A stretch of DNA of 64,000 nucleotides, taken from assembly GCF_030732865.1 (NCBI RefSeq), contig NZ_JASHKB010000002.1:124001-188000 (forward strand), in the 5' to 3' direction. This document shows positions 35,035-45,344 of the stretch, one piece after another. A program made the position numbers and the translations under genes. This DNA comes from Roseitalea sp. MMSF_3546 (lineage in GTDB: Bacteria; Pseudomonadota; Alphaproteobacteria; Rhizobiales; Rhizobiaceae). How positions within the stretch are numbered: the first letter of the stretch is position 1; every line of letters starts with the position of its first letter. The notes beneath the pieces were generated by a model that saw only the letters and a program-made list of their open reading frames with translations, was not told where the DNA came from and made no database searches.

Positions 35035-35064
35035 ACTATCGTTCACATCGCCCGGCATTGTCAA
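35035..35064 (-). promoter_or_regulatory. leftward promoter candidate of the M32 operon
   Basis: On the minus strand TTGACA (35064-35059) and GATAGT (35040-35035) are separated by 18 bp. The operator palindrome starts 5 bp after the -10, at the expected transcription start. On the other strand TTGTCG (35014-35019) and TATCGT (35037-35042) with a 17-bp spacer could serve the rightward arm. Confidence 0.5.
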
Positions 35065-35129
35065 GCGGCTTGGCCGGCGGGTTACGCAACGGCAGCCGCA
35101 ACGGCATGCAGGGGCGTGCAGGAGGAACC

Positions 35130-35999
35130 ATGGAGGGAGTATTGCGGTGGAATTTCAACGCGCTGGTGGAGATGGCCGTGACCGGCCAGGTGAGCCAGCC
35201 AGCCATGCGACAGGGCGCCTATCTGCACTGGCCCGACGGCCGTGCCGCCGTGCTGCCGGGCATGTTCGGCATTGCCTACAATGCACGCGTTGGTGATCGC
35301 GCCTTCGGCTGGGCGGGCGATCATGTCGAGCCCGGCGTGGCCATCGCCAATGCGGACCAGCAGGCCGACTTCGCGCTGCACTATCTGACCTGCATCGGCA
35401 ACGAGGCCGAGGTGGTCAGCGGGCTGGCGCGCGGCGCCAGGGGCATCGTGACCGGCGAACACGCGCGGCTGCTGGTCGATTTCCCGCCCGAGGCGCTCGA
35501 GGACCTGACCGTCGGCGACACGGTCCAGATCCGCACGAAGGGGCGCGGCGTGCGGCTGCTCGATCATCCCGAACTGGAATTCAAGAAGACCAGCCCGGCG
35601 CTGGCCGAGGCGTTCGGGCTGCGCGAGGAAAACGGGCAGATCGTGTGTCCGGTGGCGATGGAACTGCCGGCGCGAATCATGGGCTCGGGCGCCGAACTGA
35701 ACGCCGAATTCGTCGATCAGGACCTGATGTCCGGCGACCGCGCCCTGATGGCCGATCTGGGCATCGACCGGATGCGCCTCGGCGACCTGATCGCCATCCG
35801 CAATGTCGATCACCGCTATGGCCGCTCCTATCGCGAGGGCTGGGTGGCGATCTGCATCTGCATCCACGGCGATTCGATCATGACCGGCCACGGGCCCGGC
35901 ATCCTGACGCTGATCACCGGGCCGGCCGAAAAGCTGAACTTCGACATCGACGCCGATGCCAACATCGCAAAGACGCTGAATATCGGGAGCGCGCAATGA
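35130..35999 (+). CDS. DUF4438-family protein
   Basis: 289 residues from an ATG with a strong GGAGGAACC site. Conserved pieces shared with the next gene: GIAYNARVGDRAFGWAGDHVEPGV near residue 50, GARGIVTGEHARLLVDFP, a central VGDTVQIRTKGRG beta segment, LGIDRMRLGDLIAI, DHRYGRSYREGW and a GHGPGILTLITGP close. This is the DUF4438 family, which has no assigned activity. It has no signal peptide or membrane segment. It is the first gene of the rightward arm and is followed by a paralogue overlapping it by 4 bp (ATGA). Confidence 0.85.
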   Translation: MEGVLRWNFNALVEMAVTGQVSQPAMRQGAYLHWPDGRAAVLPGMFGIAYNARVGDRAFGWAGDHVEPGVAIANADQQADFALHYLTCIGNEAEVVSGLARGARGIVTGEHARLLVDFPPEALEDLTVGDTVQIRTKGRGVRLLDHPELEFKKTSPALAEAFGLREENGQIVCPVAMELPARIMGSGAELNAEFVDQDLMSGDRALMADLGIDRMRLGDLIAIRNVDHRYGRSYREGWVAICICIHGDSIMTGHGPGILTLITGPAEKLNFDIDADANIAKTLNIGSAQ

Positions 36000-36886
36000 C
36001 CGCCGCACACACGCTCGCAACCAATGCCGACGACCTGGTCGCGGTGTCCGTTGCCGGAAACATCGCCCATCCCGGCTTTCCGGGCCTGCCGGCCGAACCC
36101 TACCGGCTCGCCGCCGACGGCTCGCCCTTCCTGCTGCCGACCTATGGCGGCATCGTCTACAACGTGTCCGTGGGCGATCCGGCCTTTGGCTGGGCGGCCG
36201 ATTGCGTGCATCCGGGCGTGTCGATCCGCTATGGCGAGGACAACGGCAATCGCGGCCTGAACGTATACGCCTGCCTGGGCAACCGCGCGAAGGTGATGAC
36301 CGGCCAGGCGGCCGGGGCGAAAGGTGTCGTCACGGGCAAGTCGGGCCGGTTCTCCGAACAGGTGATCGTGCATTTCCCCAGGGCTGCGCGCGAGGCGATG
36401 GCCGTGGGCGACCAGATCGTCATCCGCGCCGAGGGCGTGGGGCTCGCGCTCGACGGGCATCCGCAGATCCGGCTCAAGGGCCTTTCGCCGGATTTGCTGG
36501 CCAGGCTGCCGATTCGGGAGGCCGCCGGGCGCCTCGAGGTGGGCGTCGTCGCCGAAATCCCGCCGCATCTGGTCGGCGCCGGTCTCGGCCTGACATCGGA
36601 AGGCGGTAGCATCCACATGCAGTCGACCGATCGCGCGCTTGTCGCCGAGCATGGGCTCGACCGGCTGCGGCTTGGCGATGTCGTCGCGCTGCGCGACACC
36701 GACAGCCGGTACAATCACGGCTATCTGCGCGATGCCTGCGCGATCGGCGTGGTCTGCGCGACCGACGGGCCGCGGGCCGGCTACGGGCCGGGCATCGTCG
36801 TGGTGATGACCGCGCCCGAGGGCCGGCTTTCGAGCTTCACCGAGGCCAAGGCCAACATCGCCGACCTGCTGGCGCTGGAGGCGTAA
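35996..36886 (+). CDS. DUF4438-family protein (tandem paralogue)
   Basis: 296 residues, sharing with the previous protein the GIVYNVSVGDPAFGWAADCVHPGV segment, AGAKGVVTGKSGR, AVGDQIVIRAEGVG, HGLDRLRLGDVVALRDTDSRY and GYGPGIVVVMT. Overall identity looks low to moderate, so the two copies are old and could form a heteromer. The close coupling suggests equal stoichiometry. Function unknown; context places it in the same amide/ureide catabolic regulon. Confidence 0.85.
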   Translation: MTAAHTLATNADDLVAVSVAGNIAHPGFPGLPAEPYRLAADGSPFLLPTYGGIVYNVSVGDPAFGWAADCVHPGVSIRYGEDNGNRGLNVYACLGNRAKVMTGQAAGAKGVVTGKSGRFSEQVIVHFPRAAREAMAVGDQIVIRAEGVGLALDGHPQIRLKGLSPDLLARLPIREAAGRLEVGVVAEIPPHLVGAGLGLTSEGGSIHMQSTDRALVAEHGLDRLRLGDVVALRDTDSRYNHGYLRDACAIGVVCATDGPRAGYGPGIVVVMTAPEGRLSSFTEAKANIADLLALEA

Positions 36887-36890
36887 GGCG

Positions 36891-37970
36891 ATGATTGCGA
36901 TGACCTCGGTCACCCGCGACAGCCTGGGCGCCTTCATGGTCGAAGGGTTTGCCGCGCTCGGCCTTTCGCCCGAGGACGCTCGGATCTTCGCCGATGCGCT
37001 GATCTTCTCCGAACTGCGCTTTCATCCCGGCCACGGCCAGGGTGTGCGGCGGCTGCGCCGCTATCACGAGCGCATCAGCGAAGGGCTGGTCGATGTCGCC
37101 GCGCCCTTCGAGATCGTCAAGCAGAGCCCGGCGCTGGCGCTGGTGGATGCCCATAACGGCATCGGCACCGTGGCCGCCGCCAAGGCGATGCGCATCGCCA
37201 TCGACAAGGCCAGGGATTGCGGCATCGGCCAGGTGGTCGTGCGCAACTCGACCCATTACGGCTCCAGCGCGGTGCATGCCTGCCAGGCGGTCGAGGCCGG
37301 CTGCATCGGCGTCAGCTTCACCAATGCCGGGCCGGAAATGGCGCCATGGGGCGGACGGGAAGGCGCGGTAGGCACCAATCCGTGGGGCATCGCCGCGCCG
37401 ACCGGTCTTGGCTTTCCGGTCGTCCTCGACATCGCCCTGACGACGGCCGGCAAGGGCATGATGCAATGGCATGCGCGCGAGGGCCGACCCATGCCGCGCG
37501 ACTGGGCGCTGACACCGGAAGGGCACGAGACCGACGACCCACAGGCGGCCATGGCCGGCGCGCTGCTGGGCATCGGCACCTACAAGGGCTATGGCCTTGC
37601 GTTCATGACCGATGTGCTGACCGGCGTCATCGGCGGCGGCGGCTATGGCCTGACGCCCTATGCCGATCAGGCGCGGCTCGATGTCAGCCACACGCTGACG
37701 GCCATCGACATCGGCTGGTTCATGCCGCTGGAGGCGTTCCGGCGGCGCATGGACGACTTTGCGCAGATGGTCAAGTCGCGCGCGTTGCGGCCGGGTTTCG
37801 ACGAGATCCTGCTGCCCGGCGAACAGGAGGCGCGCCGCGCGGCGCGCAAGAGCGCGCATGGCGTGCCGCTCGACGATGCGGTGCTGGCCGACCTGCAGGC
37901 GCTCGGCGAGGAACTTGGCCTTTCAAGCCGCATCGAGGTCGTCGGCCCCTATACGGACCGGGCACTGTGA
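36891..37970 (+). CDS. Ldh-family (malate/L-lactate/ureidoglycolate) dehydrogenase
   Basis: 359 residues. The Ldh_2/AllD-YlbC fold: MVEGFAALGLSPEDARIFADAL, VRNSTHYGSSAVHA with the catalytic His, TNAGPEMAPWGG, GTNPWGIAAP and DIALTTAGKGMM. These enzymes use NAD(P)H on 2-hydroxy acids, ureidoglycolate, or cyclic imines such as delta1-piperideine-2-carboxylate. A GGAGG site lies upstream and an ATG 9 bases in is an alternative start. It overlaps the M24 gene by 4 bp. The AllD-like assignment is suggestive given AllA- and PuuE-like genes in the other arm. Confidence 0.9.
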   Translation: MIAMTSVTRDSLGAFMVEGFAALGLSPEDARIFADALIFSELRFHPGHGQGVRRLRRYHERISEGLVDVAAPFEIVKQSPALALVDAHNGIGTVAAAKAMRIAIDKARDCGIGQVVVRNSTHYGSSAVHACQAVEAGCIGVSFTNAGPEMAPWGGREGAVGTNPWGIAAPTGLGFPVVLDIALTTAGKGMMQWHAREGRPMPRDWALTPEGHETDDPQAAMAGALLGIGTYKGYGLAFMTDVLTGVIGGGGYGLTPYADQARLDVSHTLTAIDIGWFMPLEAFRRRMDDFAQMVKSRALRPGFDEILLPGEQEARRAARKSAHGVPLDDAVLADLQALGEELGLSSRIEVVGPYTDRAL

Positions 37971-39115
37971 CGCCGCTGCCGCCCGAATTCCGCGACACGG
38001 TCCGCAACCGGCTGCGCGGGCGGGCCGAGGCGGCCGGGCTCGACGGTCTGCTCATCGTGCAGCCGGGCAACCTGGCCTATGCGTCGGGCTGGCACTTTTC
38101 GGTCAATGAGCGGCCGATGGGGCTGTGGCTTCCGGTCGAGGGCGAGCCGGTGATGCTGGTGCCGCATCTGGAACGCGAGAACGCCGCCGACCTGCCCGGC
38201 GTTGCGGTCGAAACCTATCCGGAGTTCCCCGGCGAGGAGCCGCCGGTGCTGTGGATGATCCGGCGCGCCGGTGCCCGCCATATCGGCATCGACGCGCTCG
38301 ATGCGCGGCTGCTCGATGCCGCGCGCGCGCTCGCCGACATCGATCTGACCGATCACGTGCTGGCCGAACGCGCCGTCAAGCATGCCGAGGAGCTTGCGCT
38401 CGTGCGCGAGGCGGCACGGTTCGCCGACATGGTGCTCGAGCGGCTGTTCGCAAACGGCGCCGACATCATCGCGCAGGGCGGCACCGAACGCGACCTGATG
38501 GCCGATGCCACCGGCCATGCCCGTGCCGCGCTCGAGGCAACCCATGGGGCGGCCTTTCAGGGCACCGGGATGGGCATCACCGCCTCGGTGCATTCGGGCC
38601 CGCGCGCGGCGTTGCCGCACGGCACGGTGCTGGCGCGAACGCCCCGGCCGGGCGAGCCGGTCATCGCCGGTATCGGCTGTTCGCTGGGCGGCTACCACGC
38701 CGAAAGCGGCGTCACGCTGGTCTGCGGCGCCATCGGCGAGGACCAGCGCCGCGTGATGGACGCCATGGAGCAGGCCAATGCGGCGACGCGGGCCGCGCTG
38801 GCCCGGGGCCTGCCCTGCGCGCAGGTCAACGAGGCGGCGCTGGCGCCGATCCGGGCGGCCGGGCTTGGCGAGGCGATCCGGCACAGGATCGGCCACGGCA
38901 TGGGCGTGGAGGGCCACGAGGCGCCCTGGCTCGCGCCCGGCGACCCGACGCCGGCCGCCCCCGGCATGGTGTTTTCCTGCGAGCCGGGGGTCTACCGGCC
39001 CGGCATCGATGGCTGGCGCACCATCGAAACGCTCATCGTTACCGAGACCGGCGTGCAGACCGCCAGCCGGTTCCAGACCGATCACCCCATCGAAACCCGC
39101 ATCATCGCCGCCTGA
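37967..39115 (+). CDS. M24-family protein (creatinase/Xaa-Pro peptidase fold) with altered metal site
   Basis: 382 residues from a GTG overlapping the preceding stop (GTGA). An N-terminal creatinase-N-like domain (about 1-130) is followed by the pita-bread domain. Three of five usual metal ligands are recognisable: His310 (IGHGMGVEGHE), Glu339 (FSCEPGVY) and Glu354 (TIETLIV). The first Asp is absent (IAGIG at 233-237) and the second is Glu246 (GYHAESG). Loss of these ligands is typical of metal-independent amidinohydrolase or ring-opening members such as creatinase and ectoine hydrolase, so it is probably not a standard aminopeptidase. Confidence 0.85.
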   Translation: MTPLPPEFRDTVRNRLRGRAEAAGLDGLLIVQPGNLAYASGWHFSVNERPMGLWLPVEGEPVMLVPHLERENAADLPGVAVETYPEFPGEEPPVLWMIRRAGARHIGIDALDARLLDAARALADIDLTDHVLAERAVKHAEELALVREAARFADMVLERLFANGADIIAQGGTERDLMADATGHARAALEATHGAAFQGTGMGITASVHSGPRAALPHGTVLARTPRPGEPVIAGIGCSLGGYHAESGVTLVCGAIGEDQRRVMDAMEQANAATRAALARGLPCAQVNEAALAPIRAAGLGEAIRHRIGHGMGVEGHEAPWLAPGDPTPAAPGMVFSCEPGVYRPGIDGWRTIETLIVTETGVQTASRFQTDHPIETRIIAA

Positions 39116-39126
39116 GGAGGAGCCCG

Positions 39127-40347
39127 ATGCCCGAACCCGCCGCCTGGCACTACCAGAAGATCACCAAGCCGATGTTCGACCCGCCGGTCGAGGACCGCAT
39201 TCTGGCGGGGCGCGTTCTGACGATGGCAGGGGAGGTCATCGAAGACGGCTTCGTGCACATCGCAGACGGCACGATCGCGGCCGTCGGCCGCCGCGCCGAC
39301 CTGCCGCCGGGCACGGTGACCGAAACCGGCGGCACCATCATGCCCGGCATGATCAACAGCCACGCCCATCTGAACTGGGACGGCATCCACGATCTCGCCC
39401 GCCAGTCCATGGACGATCCGCGGCCGATCTCGGCCTTCAAGGCAGCCGGCAACATGCTCAAATCGCTGCGCGCCGGCATCACCATGGTGCGGGATCTGGG
39501 CTTTCACGACATGAACCTGTTCTCCAAGCAGGCGGTGGCGCAGGGCATCTTTCCCGGCCCTCGGCTGAAGGTGTCCGGGGCGGCCATCATCCAGACCGGC
39601 GGCCACACCTACTGGGTGTGCCGGGAGGCCTCGGGCGCCGACGAGATGCGCCGCGCCGTGCGCGAACAGGTCAAAGGCGGGGCCGACCTGATCAAGATCA
39701 TGGCGTGCCACGACACGCTCGAATTCACCGACGAGGAACTGCACGCGGTGATCGACGAGGCCCATCGCAACAATCTGCCGATCACGGCGCACGCCACATA
39801 CGATGCCTGCATCAGGCGTGTCGCCGAATTCGGCATCGACTGCATCGAGCATGGCGGCTCGATGTCCCAGGAAACGATAAGGGTGCTGCTCGACAGGAAG
39901 CTGCCCGTGGTGACGACGTTCGCGCCGCTCGTCCAGCAATCCCAGCCCGACATCGCGCGCAGCTTCGGCATTCCCGAATGGAAGATCGCCGAGCGGCAGA
40001 AGGCGGTCGCCGATCCCGGCCGGTTCGAGGGGCTGAAGAACGCCGCAAGCGCCGGCGTGCCGATCGTCTTCGGCACCGATGCGGGCAGCCCTGCGGTCGA
40101 GCACGATGTGGTGGCGCCCGAACTCGACTTCATGGTCCGCATCGGCGTGTGTCCGGACGCCATGGACGCGCTGGCGGCCATCACCATCCGCGCGGCGCGC
40201 GTGTCGCGGATGGACGACCGGATCGGCACGCTCGAGGCGGGCAAGGACGCCGATCTGATCGTCGTCGACGGCAAGCCCGACGAGGACCTGTTCGCGCTCG
40301 AGCGGGTCCGCATGACCTATGTCGCCGGGCGGAGGATGCACGGATGA
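39127..40347 (+). CDS. amidohydrolase-family protein (imidazolonepropionase/prolidase-like)
   Basis: 406 residues with a GAGGAGG site upstream. Metal-dependent amidohydrolase motifs in order: INSHAHLNWDG (HxH), a Lys in DLIKIMACHDT, ITAHATYDAC (His), CIEHGGSM (His) and FGTDAGSP (Asp). This subgroup contains cytosolic prolidase-like and Zn-dependent Xaa-Arg dipeptidases as well as imidazolonepropionase relatives. No signal peptide. Its stop overlaps the aminotransferase start as ATGA. Confidence 0.9.
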   Translation: MPEPAAWHYQKITKPMFDPPVEDRILAGRVLTMAGEVIEDGFVHIADGTIAAVGRRADLPPGTVTETGGTIMPGMINSHAHLNWDGIHDLARQSMDDPRPISAFKAAGNMLKSLRAGITMVRDLGFHDMNLFSKQAVAQGIFPGPRLKVSGAAIIQTGGHTYWVCREASGADEMRRAVREQVKGGADLIKIMACHDTLEFTDEELHAVIDEAHRNNLPITAHATYDACIRRVAEFGIDCIEHGGSMSQETIRVLLDRKLPVVTTFAPLVQQSQPDIARSFGIPEWKIAERQKAVADPGRFEGLKNAASAGVPIVFGTDAGSPAVEHDVVAPELDFMVRIGVCPDAMDALAAITIRAARVSRMDDRIGTLEAGKDADLIVVDGKPDEDLFALERVRMTYVAGRRMHG

Positions 40348-41522
40348 GCCTGATCGCGAACCGCATCAACGGCCGCATCGTCGGCCAGGACGAATCCTAT
40401 CGCACGCGCATGCTGTCGATCGCCGCGGGCATGAGCGACGTCATCGCCATGGGACGCGGCGATCCCGATTTCCACACGCCCGCCCATATCGTCGAGGCGG
40501 CCAAGGCCGCGCTCGACGCCAACGCCCATCACTATACCGGGCCAACGGGCCTGCCGGCGCTGCGCGAGGCGATCGCCGGCGATATGGCGGCCAGCTACGG
40601 GCTCGACTACGGCGCCCAGGAGATCGTGGTGACCGCCGGCGTGCAGGAATCGATCATGCTCGCCATGCTCGGCCTGATCGGGGCGGGCGACGAGGTGCTG
40701 CTCACCTCGCCGCGCTTTACCACCTACGATACGGCGGTGCGGTTGTGCGGCGGCGTGCCGGTGCCGGTGCCGACCTTCGAAAGGCACGATTTCGCCCTGG
40801 ATGCCGGCGAGATCGAAAAGCGGATCACGGACCGCACGCGCATGTTCGTGCTGGTCACACCGAACAATCCGACCGGCGCGGTGACCCCGCCCGAGGTGAT
40901 CGAGCAGATTGCCGAACTTGCGGTCAGGCACGACCTCGTGGTCATCTCCGACGAGATCTACGCCCGGATGATCTATGCGCCCAACACGCATCTTTCCATC
41001 GCCACGCTGCCGGGCATGCGCGAGCGCACCGTCACGCTGAACGGCTTTTCCAAGACCTATGCGATGACCGGCTGGCGCGTGGGTTATCTGGCGGCGCCGG
41101 ACGATTTCGTTGCGCCGATGACCGAGCCGCGGCACACGCTGTCGATCAACACCTGCACGATCAGCCAGCATGCCGCGCTCGCCGCACTGAACGGACCGCA
41201 GGAGCCGATCGAGGCCATGCTCGCCGAATATCGCGCCCGCCGCGACTGGCTGATGCCGGCGCTCGACGAAGCCGGTTTCAGCTACGGCCATCCCGGCGGT
41301 GCGTTCTACATCTATGTCAACGTGTCCTCGACCGGCATGGCCGCGCCGGACTTCTGCGAACGGCTGCTGCGCGAGACCGGCGTCATGGTGTTCCCCGGCG
41401 CGCTTTTCGGCGACGAAAGCGACGATTACATCCGCGTCAGCTATCTGCAGCCGCTGCCCAGGATCATGGAGGCAATGGACCGCATCGCCGCCTTCGCCAG
41501 GACCGCGAGGAATGCGGCATGA
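40344..41522 (+). CDS. PLP-dependent aminotransferase, class I/II
   Basis: 392 residues. TPNNPTGAVTPP, VISDEIYARMIY and the Schiff-base Lys in NGFSKTYAMTGWRVGY identify a fold-type I enzyme of the aspartate-aminotransferase group. The opening MGRGDPDFHTPAHI mirrors the aminotransferase of the leftward arm. It overlaps both neighbours by 4 bp. The amino group released by the hydrolases of this locus may be passed on by these two enzymes. Confidence 0.92.
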   Translation: MSLIANRINGRIVGQDESYRTRMLSIAAGMSDVIAMGRGDPDFHTPAHIVEAAKAALDANAHHYTGPTGLPALREAIAGDMAASYGLDYGAQEIVVTAGVQESIMLAMLGLIGAGDEVLLTSPRFTTYDTAVRLCGGVPVPVPTFERHDFALDAGEIEKRITDRTRMFVLVTPNNPTGAVTPPEVIEQIAELAVRHDLVVISDEIYARMIYAPNTHLSIATLPGMRERTVTLNGFSKTYAMTGWRVGYLAAPDDFVAPMTEPRHTLSINTCTISQHAALAALNGPQEPIEAMLAEYRARRDWLMPALDEAGFSYGHPGGAFYIYVNVSSTGMAAPDFCERLLRETGVMVFPGALFGDESDDYIRVSYLQPLPRIMEAMDRIAAFARTARNAA

Positions 41523-42943
41523 CCCGGCCCGAGCCCATGGACAAGTTCGTCGGCATCCAGATCAGCCCGATCAGCTTCATCGACGAGGGCGTCGACACCG
41601 TGCTCGACACGCTGCGCGACCGGGTCGGCGTCAACGTGCTGATGCTCGGCACGGTGTCGTGGCTGGGGCTGAAGTCGGGACGGTCGATCAGCCATGAACT
41701 GGACGGCTGGCCCGACCATGGCGTGCCCGAGCCCTACCAGATGAAGGGCGGGGCCTATTTCGACCCCGATCCGCGCTACTATCGCGACACCTTCATGGCT
41801 GACTACCGCTCGCGCGATCCCGAATTCGCCGGCAAGGACATCCTGAAGATGGTCCTCGACCAGGCGCATGCGCGCGGCATGAAGGTCTATGTCGAGCTGA
41901 TGGAGCCGTTCTTCAAATATGCCGGGCACGGCTCGGCGGCGGCGGTGGAGATCCCGACGCTGCCGCAGGCCATGGAGATCGACGCGCTGGGCCGGCTCGG
42001 CGGCGAGCCGTCGACATCGAACCCGGGCTATCGGCGCTGGATCCATTCGATGATCGAGGATCAGGTGCGCAATCACGACATCGACGGCGTGATGTGGTGC
42101 AACGAGCGCAACTCGCCGCTCGACACGCTCATTCAGGGCGGCTGCCCGGGCGACTTCTCCGCGCCCGCGCGGCGCGAGGCGATGGAACGGGGCATCGATG
42201 TCGAGGCCTGCCGGCAGGCGATGCTGCGCCTTTACGACTTCTGTCAGGAGGCCGCTGCCGGCAAGCTTTTTGCCGACGGCACGCTGATCACCTTCCTGCG
42301 CACGCTGTTCGACAATCCCGAAGCGCTGGTCTGGGAGAAGTTCTGGCTGACCCGCAACAAGGATCTCGACCGCGAACTCTACGGGCTCGTCAAGTGGTGC
42401 AAGCCGGAGCTGCCGTTCGGGCTTAATGTGTGGAACCGGAACCATTTCAACCTGTTGCGCAGGGCGCAGTGGCCGTGGGCCGAACAGACGCTCCATGCCG
42501 ACTACGTCAAGCCGATCACCTATCAGCATCAGGCGGGCGAGGTGTGGGCGAAGGAGCTGTCCTTCTTCCGCAAGACGATCCTGCGCGACTTCGAGCCGGG
42601 CGAGGCGACCACGGCCCTGTTCCGCATTCTGGGCCTGAACGAAGCGCCGTTCGATGAGATCGTTCGGGCCGGCATGGATCCGGACACATACGTTCACGGC
42701 CAGTGCGTCGACGCGCTGCGCGGCGTCCAGGGCAAGGCGCGGGTCTATATGGGCATTGGCGTCGATGCGCCGCGCTCGCGGCCCGATACCGCCAGGATGA
42801 CCGCCGACATCGCCTATCGGTCGGTGCACGCCACCTATCGGGCGGGCGGGCACGGCGTCGTGCTTTCGCCCAACTACGCCTCGATGCATCTGACGCATCT
42901 TGACGGCGTCGCCGCGGCGCTGAGCGAACTGGGGCTGAAATGA
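41519..42943 (+). CDS. TIM-barrel glycoside-hydrolase-like protein, unknown function
   Basis: 474 residues, cytoplasmic (no signal peptide). No named family is recognised with certainty. Alternating strand/helix segments suggest a beta/alpha barrel: FVGIQISPISF, GVNVLMLGTVSW, GMKVYVELMEPFF and DGVMWCNERNSPLD. Acidic residues at strand ends (Glu126, Glu196) resemble the acid/base pair of glycosidase-like barrels. The second half is helical and rich in Trp/Asn (FGLNVWNRNHFNLL), ending with GHGVVLSPNYASMH. It is coupled by 4-bp overlaps to genes on both sides, so it belongs to the pathway. Confidence 0.6.
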   Translation: MTRPEPMDKFVGIQISPISFIDEGVDTVLDTLRDRVGVNVLMLGTVSWLGLKSGRSISHELDGWPDHGVPEPYQMKGGAYFDPDPRYYRDTFMADYRSRDPEFAGKDILKMVLDQAHARGMKVYVELMEPFFKYAGHGSAAAVEIPTLPQAMEIDALGRLGGEPSTSNPGYRRWIHSMIEDQVRNHDIDGVMWCNERNSPLDTLIQGGCPGDFSAPARREAMERGIDVEACRQAMLRLYDFCQEAAAGKLFADGTLITFLRTLFDNPEALVWEKFWLTRNKDLDRELYGLVKWCKPELPFGLNVWNRNHFNLLRRAQWPWAEQTLHADYVKPITYQHQAGEVWAKELSFFRKTILRDFEPGEATTALFRILGLNEAPFDEIVRAGMDPDTYVHGQCVDALRGVQGKARVYMGIGVDAPRSRPDTARMTADIAYRSVHATYRAGGHGVVLSPNYASMHLTHLDGVAAALSELGLK

Positions 42944-44327
42944 CGGCCGATACGGCGATAGCCGGCGGGACGATCGTCGGGCCCGATGGCGTGCGGCCCG
43001 GCACGCTCGTCCTGCGCGACGGCCGCATCGCCGGCATCGCCGAGCCCGATGACCCGGTCACGGCGGCCGAGACGATCGATGCGCGCGGTCTGCACGTGCT
43101 GCCCGGGGCGATCGACATTCATTGCCACATCCGCGCGCCGGCCTTCCCCGAGCGGGCCACGGTGCGCTCGGAGACGGCGGCGTGCGCGGCGGGCGGCGTG
43201 ACGACCGTGTTCGAGATGCCGATCACCGATCCGTGCTGCAACACGCCGGCGCAGGTGGCGATGCGCCGCGACCACTTCGCCCGGCATGCCCATGTCGATT
43301 TCGCCCTTTATGCCGCTCCGCGCGCATTGACCGAGGCGGCGTTCGACGCGCTGGCAGAAGCTGGCGTCGTGGCGCTGAAGATCTTCACCACGCCCGCCCC
43401 GCCGGGCCGGCACCGGGAGTTCGACGGGCTTGCCTGGCCCGACGCGGCCGATCAGCGGCGGGTGCTCGAACTGGCGGCCCGCACCGGCCTGCCGGTGGTG
43501 GTGCATGCCGAGCATCCGCAATTGCTGGCGCGCGCCGCCACCGAGGCCGAAACGCTCGACCGGGCGCGCGCGGCAACGCACGAGGCGGCGCGGCCGGCGC
43601 TGGCCGAGGCGCTCGCCGTGGCACAGTTGCTGACGCTGAACATCGACGCCGGCGCGAAGCTGCACATCGCCCATGTGACATCGGCCGCGACCCTGGACGT
43701 GCTGCGGCGCTTTGCCGGCAGTTCGGACGTTTCGGCCGAGACCTGCCCGCATTATCTGCGCCATACGCGCGCGGACGTCGACCGCGTCGGCGTGTGCGGC
43801 AAGATCAACCCGCCGGTGCGCGGCGAAGCGGACCGGCAGGCGCTTTGGGAGGCGCTTGCCGACGGCACGATCGCTCACGTGACGACCGACCACGCCGCCT
43901 TCGCCGCCGCCGAAAAGGCCGCCCATGAGGGCGATTTCCTCGCCGCTCCGCCGGGGCATCCGGGGCTCGAGGTGCTGCTGCCGACGATGCTCGACGGTGT
44001 CGCCGAGGGCCGGCTGACGCTCGCCGAAGCGGTCCGGCTCGTCGCCGGCGCGGCCGCCGACCGGTTCGCACTGGACGAAAAGGGAAGGCTTGTGCCCGGC
44101 GCGCAGGCCGATATCGTGCTCGTCGACCTTGCCGGCAGGACCGAGATCGACGCGGCGCGCATGATGACGGCGGCGCGCGATGTGGCGCGCCTGTCGCACG
44201 GGATCAGCCTTGGCGGCCGGATCGCGCGCACGCTCGTCGCCGGGCGCACCGTCTGGGACGGGCGCCTGAGGGGCGAGGCGGGCCTTGGCCGCTTCGTCAG
44301 GCCACACCGAATGCAGGAGAGAACACC

Positions 44328-44331
<4 letters not shown>
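42940..44331 (+). CDS. dihydroorotase/hydantoinase/allantoinase-family cyclic amidohydrolase
   Basis: 463 residues. Binuclear metal motifs: [10 protein letters not shown] (HxH), the probable carboxylated Lys in [20 protein letters not shown] (His), LHIAHVTS (His) and VTTDHAAF (Asp). The ETCPHYL segment and overall layout match AllB/dihydropyrimidinase-type enzymes, which open cyclic ureides or imides. It overlaps the TIM-barrel gene and the ATPase gene by 4 bp each. With PuuE-, AllA- and AllD-like proteins it strengthens the cyclic-ureide or cyclic-amide theme. Confidence 0.88.

Positions 44332-45340
<1,009 letters not shown>

Positions 45341-45344
<4 letters not shown>

Noticed and set aside
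30744-39115. A classical ectoine degradation (doe/eut) cluster, because M24 and aspartoacylase-like genes are both present.
   Set aside because: No ehu/ueh transporter, no doeC-type dehydrogenase and no MocR- or AsnC-type regulator is nearby; the two genes are in opposite arms and mixed with ureide-type enzymes. Kept only as an analogy.
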